64,000 bases of DNA from positions 9,734,894 through 9,798,893 of the forward strand of contig NC_026501.1 of assembly GCF_000182925.2 (NCBI RefSeq). The letters run 5' to 3'. This stretch comes from Neurospora crassa OR74A (taxonomy: Eukaryota > Ascomycota > Sordariomycetes > Sordariales > Sordariaceae). The position numbers were made by a program, and so were the translations under genes. Within the stretch, counting starts at the first letter, position 1; the number at the start of each line of letters is the position of its first letter. Shown piece after piece: positions 50,934 to 63,832 of the stretch. Below the pieces are notes generated by a model that had not been told where the DNA came from, searched no databases, and saw only the letters and a list, made by a program, of their open reading frames with translations.

Positions 50934-53690
50934 ATAAAAGGAGAAGAGTATTCGCTATTTACGTAATATTATTAAATCTAACTATATATATGAAAGATCT
51001 AGTTATTTATTAGAATTTTCATTTATTCGCCTATATTTAAATTAGTTACCCGATATAAAAACGTACGTCTACTTAAATAAAATATATAGTTTAATAACCC
51101 AATACTAATCCTTTAATAACCGAACTCGTAACGAGGTATATAATTATCAAAATTATTTTCTTCTATCTCTTTATTTTCATTTATATACTATATATTTTAA
51201 TAAGAATATTTATATCCTAATAGAGAATCCTCTTACTCCTAGTCGGTAGGAAGATAATTGTAATAAAGAGAGTAGGTAGTAAATAAAATATTGAAGCGAG
51301 AATTAGAGCGAATTAATATTATATAAAATTTATTAAATAATCCCGTTAAGCCTAGTATATATTAAAGTAAAAGGTTACTAGAATAAATATTATAAGGAAT
51401 AATAATATTAAAAAGGGCTTTAAATATACGGGTTTTATTAGTAGTTAAAATTGTAGGATAGTAATAAATATAAATTTCTTACGCCTCTCCAAACTCAGTA
51501 CGGAGGGTCGTTAATTCTATTTACAATTTTTATATAACTTTACCCTAATATTTATTAGAGGCTACCGAAACTTCAATTTATTTTTCTAAAGCGTTCGCTA
51601 ATATACCCTTAATTTCCTTATAAGAAATAAAATTAATAGGAAGGGCAACTTCCTTATTAACCTCAATAATACAATTAACTACCTTCTCAACTATAGGAAG
51701 CTTATTTAAAACTAACTTAGTAAATACTACCTAAATATAGTAGAAATAACTAAATTTACTTAATAAACTACTAATTTATTTGAAGAATCTAATATTATAA
51801 TTAGAATATTAAATAGCAAATAGTATTACCTTCGAAGGGATATAATTAATAAAGTTGGCATCTCTGTTGTATCTTTTATTAAAAGTAAAGTTAAAAGCTA
51901 CCTTAATATTACAAACTAACTTACATTACAAAAAAGAGTAATTACTAATAAACTATCTCTTATATTCCTCCTTATTCTCTATATATACTTTAATAATCTT
52001 CTTAATTTCTATATATAATTCTTAATTAACCTTAACGCTAAGATTAACGCAATCTTTATTATAATTAATAAAGGTATTAGCGAAGGTCGGATATACTTTT
52101 CCTTTATTATTACTTTCGCTAATAGTAACCGAACGCAATTGTATAATATAAGTTAAAACTTTATATACCTTTCTTAGAGTTACTTTAATAATTGGAATTT
52201 TAATACGAAATAAGATAGGGGCCGGTTTAATTAAGGGTTATAAAACTTTACGAACCTTATTAATTAACTAAGTGAACTTTCAATACTTCTAAGTTTTAAA
52301 AAAATTAATATTATTAATATTAATAATACGGCCGTTAAGGTAAATATTATAAAGAGTAGCTAGGTAATACGCCTAAAAACGTTCGCTAACGGTAATTAAC
52401 TCCTCTATATATCCTCTTCCGAAGAGGATATCGCTAAATTTAATAACGATTGTAAGAACTAAATCGAACTCTCCGCTAGAGTATAACTCCTAAATCTTAG
52501 TATTATTAAGTCTAGTAAGAATATTAAATTCCTATTCCTACTAGGATCTATCATAACTATTAGGAATTAAGTCCTTTAGAAGTTCGTTTAATAAAAGTAT
52601 AAGTATAAGGTAGGTAAGATTGCTATTAATAGAGTATAGGATTATTAAATTTATATTAATTAATTTATTTATATAATTAATAGTACTATAAAAAATAGAG
52701 TGTAATTTGTTTTTATATAGTATAAAAAGATAATTAGTAATTATAATTAGTATTAGGCGTCTACTATTTTCCGCTTTCTTAAGGTTATAAATAAGAATTC
52801 CTTAGGTAAGTTAGAAGGATTTGCTAGGAAAACGGCTAAGGGGATTATAAGGGCAACGATCTTAATTAAAATTATTAAACGTATTAATAGTATACTTATA
52901 GCGAATATAATTAAAGAAATATCCGAGCGAAATTAAATTTATTTATTCGATAAGATCGGCTATAAAGTTAAGTAGTACTATATATATACTATTTATTCTT
53001 AAATTAATAATTTTACTAGGAATACTGTTAATAATATAATAATTAAAGTATTTTACTATATTAGCTAATATACTGAACTATAGGTTGTATTCGAGTGACT
53101 ATAGGGCGAACTACTAGTCTACTATAAAATTATATAAATTGCTATTATAATTAGAATTATTAACCTAATTATTAAGAGTTATAAGTAAATTATTAATAAG
53201 TAGCGGAGAATTTATATTAACGTCGGCTATTTTATTGTACTACGGTTATAATTAGTAAATATAAAATAAAAGAGGATTAATAAATAATAATTAATTCTAA
53301 TAAAATTACTATACAAGGCCGTAGTAGAATTAAACGTATAGGGATAAGGTAAGTAGTAATAAGGTTACTAGGGTAAGAAGGAGAGAATATAAAAATAGCT
53401 AAGTAATTTTAATTCTTTTAAAAGTTGTATATACGTACTAAAACTCTTCCTTTACAAATACTTACCTACCGGGGCCGTTTACTATATATAACCGTAACTA
53501 CCACTACCTTTGTATAATTATACGTACCTACCTAATTAGGATAGAAATTTTTAATTAAAACTATAAGTAACGTATAGTATATTATTTTATATACTATTAA
53601 TAATAGGCCTATTTCCGCTTGGATGTACTTTTAAGCGAAGATTTAAAAATTTTAATAGAAAATATAGAAAATATAATTTTTATAGGAAAA
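50934..53690 (-). mobile_element. Unidentified RIP-decayed element adjoining the Copia-type LTR
   Basis: A minus-strand reading direction is fairly coherent from about 53,100 to 50,950, with stops at likely Gln/Trp positions. I could not match it to copia integrase, RT or RNase H. It may be gag-like or belong to a non-autonomous element. The region 53,100-53,690 shows nothing recognisable. Confidence 0.35.
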
Positions 53691-55912
53691 TTTAATATAG
53701 AAAGAAAATAAAAAAACTTTAAATAAAAGAAACGCTTTCAAACCCTTATAATTTCCAAATAATCTCCCCTTCTTTTCAACGAAAAACGTTATATCTTCTA
53801 TTAATTCTAATGCCGTATCCGTTAAAATATACCCCCAATACGTTAAATTACTTTCCTACAATTGCTTTAGAATAGTAAATTTAATAAATACTCCTTATTA
53901 AATTCTTTTACTAACTCCTTCGAATTTCTTATAAACTTACTACGTAATTCCTATATATTATCTTTATTTTAGTACCTAGTCTATTTAATTAAATACTATA
54001 CGTCTAACGGGCCCTAATTTCTAGTAATAAAATTTTCAACTTCCTATTCCTCTTATCCGTCTACTTTAACTAATAATAGTAATAGAATTTCGCAATTAAA
54101 TAAATCGGGACCCTATACTAGCTTATAAAGATATACTACTAATATAATAGGATAAGTATATTAAGTACTAAGTAAATTAAGCTAGTAAACTAATAAGCTA
54201 ATTTTCTTAAAAATTTAATAAAGACCTATTCGTTCTACTAACTATTTTCTCTTTAGGTTCCTAAGGAAGTAATAACCTTTACTAAAATATAAATAAATTT
54301 TATCACTTATATTAAAGGTTACTAGGGAGTATTTAGAATTATATTGTTCCTTCGTAACTATTCTAACCTAATTAATAAGTTCTACGGCCTCGAATTAATA
54401 TTTTTAATAAATAATTACTAAAAATTCTACACTAGTAACTTTCTAATTATCTAGTACAAATAGATTGAAAGCTACTCGCAATTTAAAGCCGTATACTAGT
54501 TTATTTAGTAATAACCCAATAGTAAATTGGATAGTATTATTCAAATTGTACTACAATACGGCTAATATTAACGTCCAAAGAACAACGTTTATCGCATACT
54601 ACATACAAATAGCCATTTTAATAATTTAATTAATTCTTTCCAACTAACCGTCCGTTTAAGTATAATAGGCTATTAAGAATAGTAAATTAATTGCTAATAC
54701 TTCGAAAATACTCCTCTAAATTGTAGAAATAAATTTAAAATTTTAATTACTAATAATAACTATTAATAAACCCCAATTATAGAACTATAAAATCCAAAGC
54801 AATATTTTAACCTATTCCCGTATACTATAAGTAAAATAACTAATTATTAGTAGTACCTTTTTACTAAACTTGTAAATAATAATATATATAATATCAAATT
54901 CTAGGAAACCTTTAAGGGCCTACATTATACTAGCCGCTTTAACTATCGGCATATTAGTAACAAAGTCTATAGTAATAATATAGAATAATTTTAAAAATGT
55001 CCGAATTAGCAACAATTCTCCAAGGGTCGGCTATTTATCTTACTAATTTTAATAGTAAATTTTATAGTATTTAACGTACTCGTACACTATCCAGGTTTTT
55101 CACCTCATATAGAAGTATGCTAAATTATTTATTATACACCAATTTTAACATCTTTTATATATAAATCTAAAGAATATACAACCAATATACATCTTAATAA
55201 TTAATATAGTAAAATAATCCATCTTCGAATAAATAGGGGCCTACTAATAAATTTAAGCACTTTCCCGACCGCTATATATAAATATACCCTAGAGTATTAG
55301 CCTTCTCAATTAGCCGGAGAACCCTAGTATATTTTAGATCCTTAGGATAAATATTAATTAACTATTAGCGAAATTCTAATATAATAATTAGTAAAACTTA
55401 ATGAATATCTAGAATAACTTCAATATACCTAAATAAAAATATATTAAAATTATTCTAATAACTAATATTCTATACTTATACAAAATTAGACTAAATATCG
55501 GCTAATTTATTTAAAGTATCGTTTTTATTAATAATTTCAACGGTTAGCAATTTTAATAATATATTTAATATAATATTTACTAGGCTAGAAATATAAAATA
55601 CGTTCAAATTGAATTAGGATACTCAATTAGCAGCATTTATAAGCTTTAAATTAGCCTTAATTAAATCTATTATACGCAACGAAGTATATTTAACGATTCC
55701 GGCGGTAGAAATATAATTAATAATAATATTAATATAATATTCGTTAAATTAAATTATCTTTTAGAATTTTCGTAATACCCAAATAATAGTTGTAATTTCT
55801 ACTTCCGTAGAATTGTACTTCTTTTCGGCGGAGGACATCAATTTTAATAGGAAGTATACGGGTTTAATTATAATTAATAGGATTTTACTTATTCTAGGAA
55901 TAAATTCTCCGT
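53691..55912 (-). mobile_element. Old Ty3/gypsy on minus strand, part 1: RNase H and integrase
   Basis: On the minus strand RNase H comes first (about 55,880-55,520). It shows the S-x-AEKKYNSTEVE motif and an ISTAGIVKYTSL segment, matching the common fungal H-S-A-T-x-GIV-x-x-T-S-L region. Integrase follows, with a decayed YHPQTDGQSERTNQ motif at about 54,675-54,628. The C-terminal KVYL-x-x-x-KGY-like motif is near 54,300. The frame upstream of RNase H is interrupted at 55,917 by a younger LTR element and continues at 63,424. Confidence 0.75.
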
Positions 55913-55917
55913 CCTAT
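55913..55917. repeat. Target site duplication CCTAT (left)
   Basis: This 5-bp direct repeat lies immediately before the 5' LTR and matches 63419-63423. Five bases is the expected size for Ty3/gypsy integration. Confidence 0.9.
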
Positions 55918-56150
55918 TGTCACGGCACTAGCGGATAGGCCTTAACATAGGGAAGCCGTGCAGTCGTAGCACGTGACCGACCCGTTGCCGGGACGGCGCA
56001 CCGAGCCGGCGCACAGGCTCTAGGTCAAAACCCCAGACCTTGCGCGCACCTTTGCACATTTCCCTCTTTTCTTCTTCATTTTATAATTCTACTATAGATT
56101 TAGAATCAACGTATTTAACTTTATCTCTCGTAATTACATCGTTCGTAATA
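55918..56150 (+). repeat. 5' LTR of intact-structure gypsy
   Basis: This is a 233-base LTR starting TGTCACGG and ending CGTAATA. The end was probably CGTAACA before C-to-T change, as in the 3' copy. It is clearly richer in G and C than the 3' LTR. Confidence 0.92.
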
Positions 56151-59100
56151 ATTACAAGATCAATCTATATACTTCCAAGGAGGAATTCAAATATTCTATT
56201 ATATTTAAATAATCGTATCGCACTATATCAATTACAATGGCGTATACCCCCGAGGAAAAGGTAGGCTAGGTTTCGTTTAAGAAATAAGGACAGCAATCTA
56301 TACAATTAACTTCAAAAGTGACTGCCGCTATAAGTACTTAAGTAAGTGAAGCTTAGAAGTAGGTTATTAAGGCCTAGAAAAATAAGGTTACTGCTAAGTA
56401 AATTGCTTTTAATATCGACGACGTACCTATTACCCCCGAATCGGTAGTAGAGTAGGATAACGCCTTCTATTGTTGTTTAATTAATATTATTACTATTAAG
56501 GATAAGTAGGATGCCCAATCGTGTACCCTCAATATATTTAACTTTAATAACGAGGATGTACCTAACAATATTAATAAAGCTATTGCATTTTTCAACTAGG
56601 AAGTTACTATAAAAATGACCGATGTACGTTATACCTTTAAGAAAGAAAATTTATATATATTCCTATATACGAAGATTAGCGTAATTGCTAAATACTACTT
56701 TAGGAAGGGAGACGGTCCTACCTTCGCTTTTTAACCCCTTACCGAAGCTAATAAGAAGTTTTAGAACCATTACTTCGCCCGTAATAAAATACGTTCAAAA
56801 CTACTATTAATAGACTTACCAACCTTTTAGAATATTTATTAAGACCCTACGGGTTTCAAAGCTATTTTCTAAGAAATTAAATTACGTACTATCCTAATAA
56901 AGGCGGTCTTAGCTTAGTAGAGGGGTTACTAAATTATTACTATTAACTTAAACACTAATCTTAGTAAAATATACAAGTACGCTATAAACTTCCTCAATTA
57001 TTGGAAGGCTGCTGAAGATAATAATTCGGAACTCTAAAAGAAAATTATTGTTCTAGAAAATACGTTGGATAATGTATATAATAGTAGTGAAACCCCTACT
57101 ACTAATATAGCCGTTGCTTAGTTACGTTATAAAAATTCTGTACTATATAAAAAAGTTTAGAATTTAACGGCGGAAGTCTAAATAGGTATTAATTAATTCA
57201 ATACTACTATAGGAAATTATATTCGTACCGAAAATAAATATTTAGAAGAATAGGAGGCTTACGAAGATTATAAAGACGCCCGGGAAATTTACTACCCTAA
57301 TAACTACCGTAACTATAATTCCCGTTCTAATTATCGAAGTCCGCCTAATAGCCGGAGCCTATTACCCGAATACTATTATAGTTAATTACCCGCCCTATTA
57401 GAGGGTTATTATAATTATCCTAAATTAATAACTGAATTAAATTATATTAAAAATAACTTAACTTCTACTTAAAAAGAACTTACAATATTTTTAAATTGTA
57501 TTACTGCTATTAAAACTTAAATTAAGGAATTAAATATAGAAGTAGCTCTTAAAGAAAGTGAAATTATTAACTTCAATACCGTTATTACTCAATTTACTAA
57601 AGAAAACTTCGACTTATATAAATAAAAGAAGAAGGTCACTATTAATATAACCCCCTAGAATTTAAAATAATTCAATTATAACTAACTATATTATACCTAT
57701 AAAAACCCGGATGATTCTAACTACAAAGATACCCCGGTTACTAATACTTCGACTTCCTATAGTATTAATTAATTATCGGCTAAAGAAAAAGATCCGCCGT
57801 ACTTCTATAATAAGAAGGATAAGGATACTATTTCTTTTAATATTTAGTATTATTATATCTAAAATAAATTGAAACTAAACGCCGATCACTTTACTAATAA
57901 CGAGTCTAAGAAAATGTATATTAAGAACTGTACGGCCGGTAAGATTGTTTAAGATTTAAAACCCTACTTAGGGGATAGACCCTATTATTTCAAAACTTTT
58001 TAATAGTTATTAAATTACTTTAAAAACGAGTATTATAATTATAACCGTAAAGAGAAGGCTATCCTCAAATTTAATAAGCTAAAGTTCCGAATAAATAAAG
58101 ACTTTTAGGAATTTAAAAATACCTTTATACGCCTAATTAGCGAGTATAACCGCCCAGTTAAAACCTAGAAGTAGGAATTTAATTAAAAGCTCCCAATTAA
58201 TATCTAGAACGCCCTTCTCTTCAAATATAGTAAAGATACTATTAATTTTATAGCTTTCGTACATATAGCTAAGAAGTACGTAGAGAATAGTTAACGCTTA
58301 TAAAAGTCCAAATATAAGGATAATAAAGGTAAGGATAAAAATAAAAATAAAGATATTAAGAATACTTCTAATAAAACTAGAAATTTATTATCCTCTTCTT
58401 CCTCCTCTATAATTAAAGGTTTAGGATCCTAACGCCCCCCTAATATATTAAAGGATAAAGTACGCAAATTATTAGAAGAGAATAAATATTTTATTTATAA
58501 GTAGACCGATTACTACTTTAAAGATTATCCTAACAAATATAGTAACCCTAATTATATTAATAAATTAATTAAGTAATTCGCCCGTAAAGCCGAAGCGGAT
58601 AAAACGAAAAATTAATTACCCTAGGAATTGTAGATTCCCTCCTAGGGGTAGAGTTAATATACGATTATTTAGTTAAATTAACGATAAGCGTAATAATAGT
58701 AGATAAGGACTTTTTAAATAGTTATTTAGGGGGGGAGGTATTACTTACTTTTTATACTATAATAAATAATAGTAAATTATTATCTACTAATAATATACTT
58801 ATTAATTTAAGAGTAAATAGAAATATCTTTATAAATAAAAGTTTCGCTAATCGCTTAATTAATAAAACTAATATAGAATAATTATAAAGATTTAAGCCGT
58901 ATACCGTCGGCGGGTACAACGGACAATATAGTGAAATAATCGACCGATACCTACGTAGTATAATTAGAGTAAGGGATTGAATCCTTCTTAATGAAATTAT
59001 AATTATTATTAATTCTAAATACGACTTTATCTTTAGGAAATATTAAATATAGAAGTATAAAGTACTAATAGATATAGCTAATTACTCTCTAATCTTTCCC

Positions 59101-62100
59101 AAGATTAAGGAAGAGGAGGATGCGATTAAGAAATTTAAAATACTAATAATAATTACTCGTCGTATTTAAGAACTAGAGGTAACCTTACCGCTATAGAACC
59201 TAAAAGAGGCTCTTCCGATACTTAACTGCCCTACTGATCTATTCGAAGAACCGAGAATTCGGTTAATAAATAGAGGAGAACGCGAAGATTTAACGAAGAT
59301 AAATCGTACCCTCTACAATTAAAAGGCACTATCGGTGGGGGAGGACGAGAAGCTACCCAGCCGCTGCAAATACCTAGCGATACTCGAAGAAGAGTGTAGA
59401 TCCGACCCTCTTTAAGAAGAAGATACCTAAGGGAGGTATAAGCTAAAGAGAGATAGTATTAATTAGTATAAGTATTATAATAATTTGGCCGTCGTTAAAG
59501 TCGAAATTTTTTTCTAGTTTATTAAAAAAGAATATATAGGAGTTACTAACCTATACGAGTTAAACCGCTTTATCGAAGACTAATAGCAAAAAGACGAATA
59601 ATTAATAGAAGACGAGGAAGAGTTGAGAGAGAAGGCTAGGAAAGAAGTCTCCGAATATACTTACTAATACCTTAATATCTTTAGTAAAAAATAGTCTAAT
59701 ACCTTACCTAACTACCAATTAAATGATTATAAAATCGAGTTAAAAGAAGGAGTATATCCTAAAGAACTAAATTATAATCCCCTCTATAAAATAATAATTA
59801 ACGAATTAGAAGTTTGTAGGAAATATATTAATAAGGCTTTTGTAAATGGATTTATTAAGAGTAATTTAATACCCTAGGCAATACCTATTCTATTCGCGCC
59901 TAAGGCTAATAGTAGACTCTAATTCTACGTAGATTATCGGAAGTTAAACGTAGTAACTAAAAAAGACTACTACCCTCTTCCGCTTATTAAAGAAACTATC
60001 GTTCGTATTAGTTAAGTAAAGATTTTTATAAAAATTAATATATAATAAGTATTCTACTAAATAAAAATATATCCTAATAATAAAGAGCTAATAATATTTA
60101 GGATTCGTTATAGCGCTTATAAATATAAGGTATTACTATTTAATTTAACTAATAGACTATTAACCTTTTAACGATATATTAATAATACTCTAATAAGTTA
60201 CTTCGACAATTTCTGCAATATATATATCAATAACATCCTTATTTTTTCGAATACTCTAGAAGAGTACAAAATATACGTAAAGAAGGTATTAGCTCGTCTA
60301 GAAATTGCCGGTCTATAAGCTAATTTAGACAAATACGAATTTTATATTAAAAGGACTAAATTCTTTAACTTTATTATTAATAAAGATAGAGTGGCCATTA
60401 ACCCCTAAAAGATTGCTATCGTTAAGGACTAGTAAGTCCCTATAAACGTTAGGGGAGTATAATCTTTCTTAAACTTCTATAATTTCTATAGGAAGTTCGT
60501 AAAGGATTATAGCCGTATAGTAAAACTATTAATTACTTTTATTAAAAAAAGGGAGGAGTATAGCTAGAATAAAGATTATTAAGTAGCGTTCAAAGAATTA
60601 AAAGTAAAGTTATTAAATGCACCTATCTTAATATATTTTAAATATAATCGCCCTACAAGGGTTAAAATAAATACTTTAGATAGTATAGTAGCTGGAATTC
60701 TTTCCTAAGAAGTTTATAGGGATTAGAAACTGGTTGCCTTCTTTTTAGAAACTATATATAGCGCTAAATATAATTATTCTATTTATAATAAGGAATTTAT
60801 AGCGATTATCCGGGCTTTATAATATTAGCAATCGGAACTTATCGGACTTTAAAACCCCTTCCTCGTTGTTATAAACTATAAAGCCCTAAAATACTTTAAT
60901 ATAAAATAATTATTAAACCTCTATTAAGTAGGCTAGGCCGAATTCCTTACTTAATACTATTTTGTAATCTCCTACTAACCGGGTAAAGATAATAGAGCAG
61001 CGGACGCCTTATTAAAGAAATTTAAGGACTTAAAAACCTAAAAAGCGAAATAAGATGCTTATTATACGATCCGCATTTTTAAAACCCTTAAGGATAGAAC
61101 GATAACTTATTTAAATAATACTCTAACTATTGTAAATATCCGGCTGGTTCCCTCTATTATAATTATCGATACTATAATTATAAAGGTTAATTCGGAAGTT
61201 ATTCGGAGATCGATTGAGGAAGGCCTAATATTAAGAGAGGATCTCTTAGAAGGATATATCCTATTAAATAAACTCCTCCTTAAGAATAAAACCAATATCG
61301 AATTTAAAATCTATTGAAATATAGCTCGTTAGGGGGAGGGCGGATACTAATTCGTCGTATACAATAAGATCCTAATACAATATAGTAAACTAGTAGTACC
61401 GCTAGGGATATTAAAGGTGCGAGTAATTTATAAATTATATACGAAAATTATAACCGTATACCTAAGCCGTAATAAAATATAATAATTAGTATTAGTATAA
61501 TACTAATAGCCCGGTATAACCGGAGATGTAGACTACTATATTACTAATTGTATAATATACTATACTTCGAAAGTTCCTTATAATAAAATACCGGGCGAAT
61601 TATACCCTTTATTCCCAGTAGACTAATTATAGCGATATTTTATAATAGACTTCAAATTGATGCTTAAAAACCGCTAGGGTTTCGATAATATATTAGTAAT
61701 AGTAGATCGTTTAAGTAAAGTATCGTAGACTATCCCCTACTATATTACTACTATAGTACGCAACGTAATTAAAATATACTATAAAGGACTATACTGTATC
61801 TATAATCTACTATAAAAAGTAGTCTCAGATCGAAGCCCCCAATTTATAGCCGACTTTACTAACGAGCTAGCAAAAATCCTCAATATCAAATAAAAATTAG
61901 CCTCCTCTGGGCATAGCTAGATAGTTGGCTAAATAAAGATTATAAATAAATACTTAGATTAGAAACTCTATTTATTCGTTAACTACTTCTAAGATAATTA
62001 GTTAAATGCTATCCTAATAATAGACGTAATTTAAATAGGGATACTATATAAGAACCTAAGAGGTATATAACTTTATAAAGTACTATAGGGTTTCTCTATA

Positions 62101-63186
62101 CCCGGTATGTTGGATTAGGAGGCGAAAACGAATTTAATATAGTTATCCGCTTGTAAGAAACTTAACTATAGGAAAGTTTAGGAAGTGGTTAAAAGAATAT
62201 AAAGATATATTACTAAAGCGAGAGAGTTGGTTGTCGTATCCTAGGAGTGTATAGCGGTATAGGCAAATTAATACTAATATATATCCGATTTTAATATAGG
62301 CAATAAAGTCTTTATTATTAAGCGAAGCGAATTATTCGACCGGCCTAATTATAAACTAGATTTCCCTCTTACGAACCGCTAATTTAAAATCCGGGAAAAG
62401 TATAGCTATTCCTTCCGATTCGAAATTCCAAAAGGATAGCATAGTATAGACGTATTTTACGTAAATCGCTTAAGGAAATACCCTAATAATTTATTATTAG
62501 AATAATAGGTAGAGGAGTCCGTAGGCGAATATATTAGGGACGATATTAAGTAGGAAGTTGAGGGTATATTAGTATTTAAAGTATATTGAGGAAAATTGTA
62601 ATATTATACTAATTAGAAGGGTTGTAATCCCGATTTAAGATATTATAATATAAGTAATTTCAAAAATTCGCCTCACCTTCTCAAGACCTTCTACGAGGAA
62701 TATTCTAATTAATTAGAACTACTAAAACAATTAGATTACTAGTTGTAAGTAATTAAAATAGAGGAGTTTAATATAAATTATAATAATAATAATATTTTAG
62801 TACGGAAAGGGATGCAATTAACGAAACGCTACGTTAGGGCGAGGAAGTAATACTGTAGGGAGATAATTCTTTACTCTACATCATTTAGGGAAGGAATTGA
62901 AAGTTAGGACTAGTAATTTAAATAACGTTAGAAGGTTGATATTTTAATATACTATAATAAATAGTTAGTACAATTAGAAAAGGTTTGGGGGCCCGGAATT
63001 AATTAACTAATTAAAAGCCCGAGGATACCCCTCCTCTATTTAGAAAGTAACCGTATTCGAACCAAGGTAACGGCGACTTTTTTTTGAGTTTTAATTAGTC
63101 AGGTTAGGACCCACTTTGTATATATAATAATTGTAACTACGGATTTCACACAATTCGGGACGAATCTTTTTATACTGGGGGGGTAA

Positions 63187-63418
63187 TATTACGGTACTAG
63201 CGGACAGGCCTTAATATAAGAAAGCTATATAGTTGTAGTACGTAACTAACCTATTGCCGGAATAGCGTACCGAGCCGGCGTATAAGCTCTAAGTTAAAAC
63301 CCCAACCTTGCGCGTACCTTGTACGTTTCCCTCTTTTCTTCTTCCATTTTGTAATTCTACTATAGACCTAGAATTAACGTATTTAGCTTTGTCTCTCGTA
63401 ACCACGTCGCTCGTAACA
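63187..63418 (+). repeat. 3' LTR of intact-structure gypsy
   Basis: This is a 232-base LTR starting TATTACGG and ending CGTAACA. It aligns along its whole length to 55918-56150, with many C-to-T and G-to-A changes relative to that copy. Confidence 0.92.
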
Positions 63419-63423
63419 CCTAT
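63419..63423. repeat. Target site duplication CCTAT (right)
   Basis: This is a perfect match to 55913-55917, directly after the 3' LTR. Confidence 0.9.
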
Positions 63424-63832
63424 AAGTATTTAAATTAGAAAACGTAAACGCTATATACTAAACTATTAATATCAATTTTAATAAATAGCGCTTCACTTTT
63501 TATATAGTAGAAAAAATATACTTAATTATACAAGTTTTCCTATATAATACGGAAAGCTTCGTATTCTTCTAAGGTTAATTCGAATTTAACCTTAGAAATA
63601 TATACTTACCTTACTTATTTTATCGAACCTACCTATAAATTACCCAATTTATATATTTACTATAGTAATTCTATTTTTCTTTAATTAAATAATTCCTCTT
63701 TAATAGCAAACTACAATATACTTTAATATAATTAACTAACTATACCAAAATAAATCTTAAAACTATTAAGCGTATTAGGGAAGGTTAACTTCTAGAAGGC
63801 TTTAATATAATCTTCTATACGCGGGTTAGGGT
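63424..63832 (-). mobile_element. Old Ty3/gypsy on minus strand, part 2: RT/RNase H connection, cut by telomere
   Basis: Read on the minus strand from the telomere inward, the frame shows a R-I-E-x-Y-I-x-A-F segment, then FPNTLNSFKIYFGI. These match the usual F-P-x-T-L-x-x-L-x-x-Y-L-G-L of fungal gypsy RT-RNase H connections. Next come E-L-T-L-E-E-Y-E-A-F and ALFIKIDIN, matching the start of RNase H. This joins the frame at 55,912 once the inserted element is removed. Everything upstream (gag, protease, catalytic RT) is missing beyond the telomere junction. Confidence 0.75.

Larger units (their letters stand above)
55918..63418 (+). mobile_element. Complete but RIP-decayed Ty3/gypsy chromovirus with LTRs and TSD
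   Basis: This 7.5-kb element is bounded by two LTRs and a CCTAT duplication. Gag lies at about 56,240-58,540 and ends with a CCHC knuckle at about 58,486-58,530, decayed to Y-F-I-Y-K-x3-Y-Y-F-K-D-Y. Protease is at about 58,620-58,900. Reverse transcriptase is at about 59,780-60,420, with the YxDD site decayed to YINN at 60223-60234 and ILIFSNTLEE behind it. RNase H is at about 60,600-61,020, with a QPGKDNRAADAL end. Integrase is at about 61,460-62,260, and a chromodomain-like segment with WKG core at about 62,540-62,700. A seven-G polypurine tract (63177-63183) precedes the 3' LTR. Stops at former Gln/Trp codons throughout mean it is not active. Confidence 0.92.

Noticed and set aside
50934-53690. 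Copia integrase/RT/RNase H body
   Set aside because: Although the adjacent LTR looks copia-type, I could not find copia RNase H or RT motifs in the minus-strand frame, so only an unidentified element is claimed.
51000-63832. Telomere-linked helicase gene near the chromosome end
   Set aside because: No helicase motifs appear on either strand; the terminal 12 kb is gypsy and copia-type sequence.
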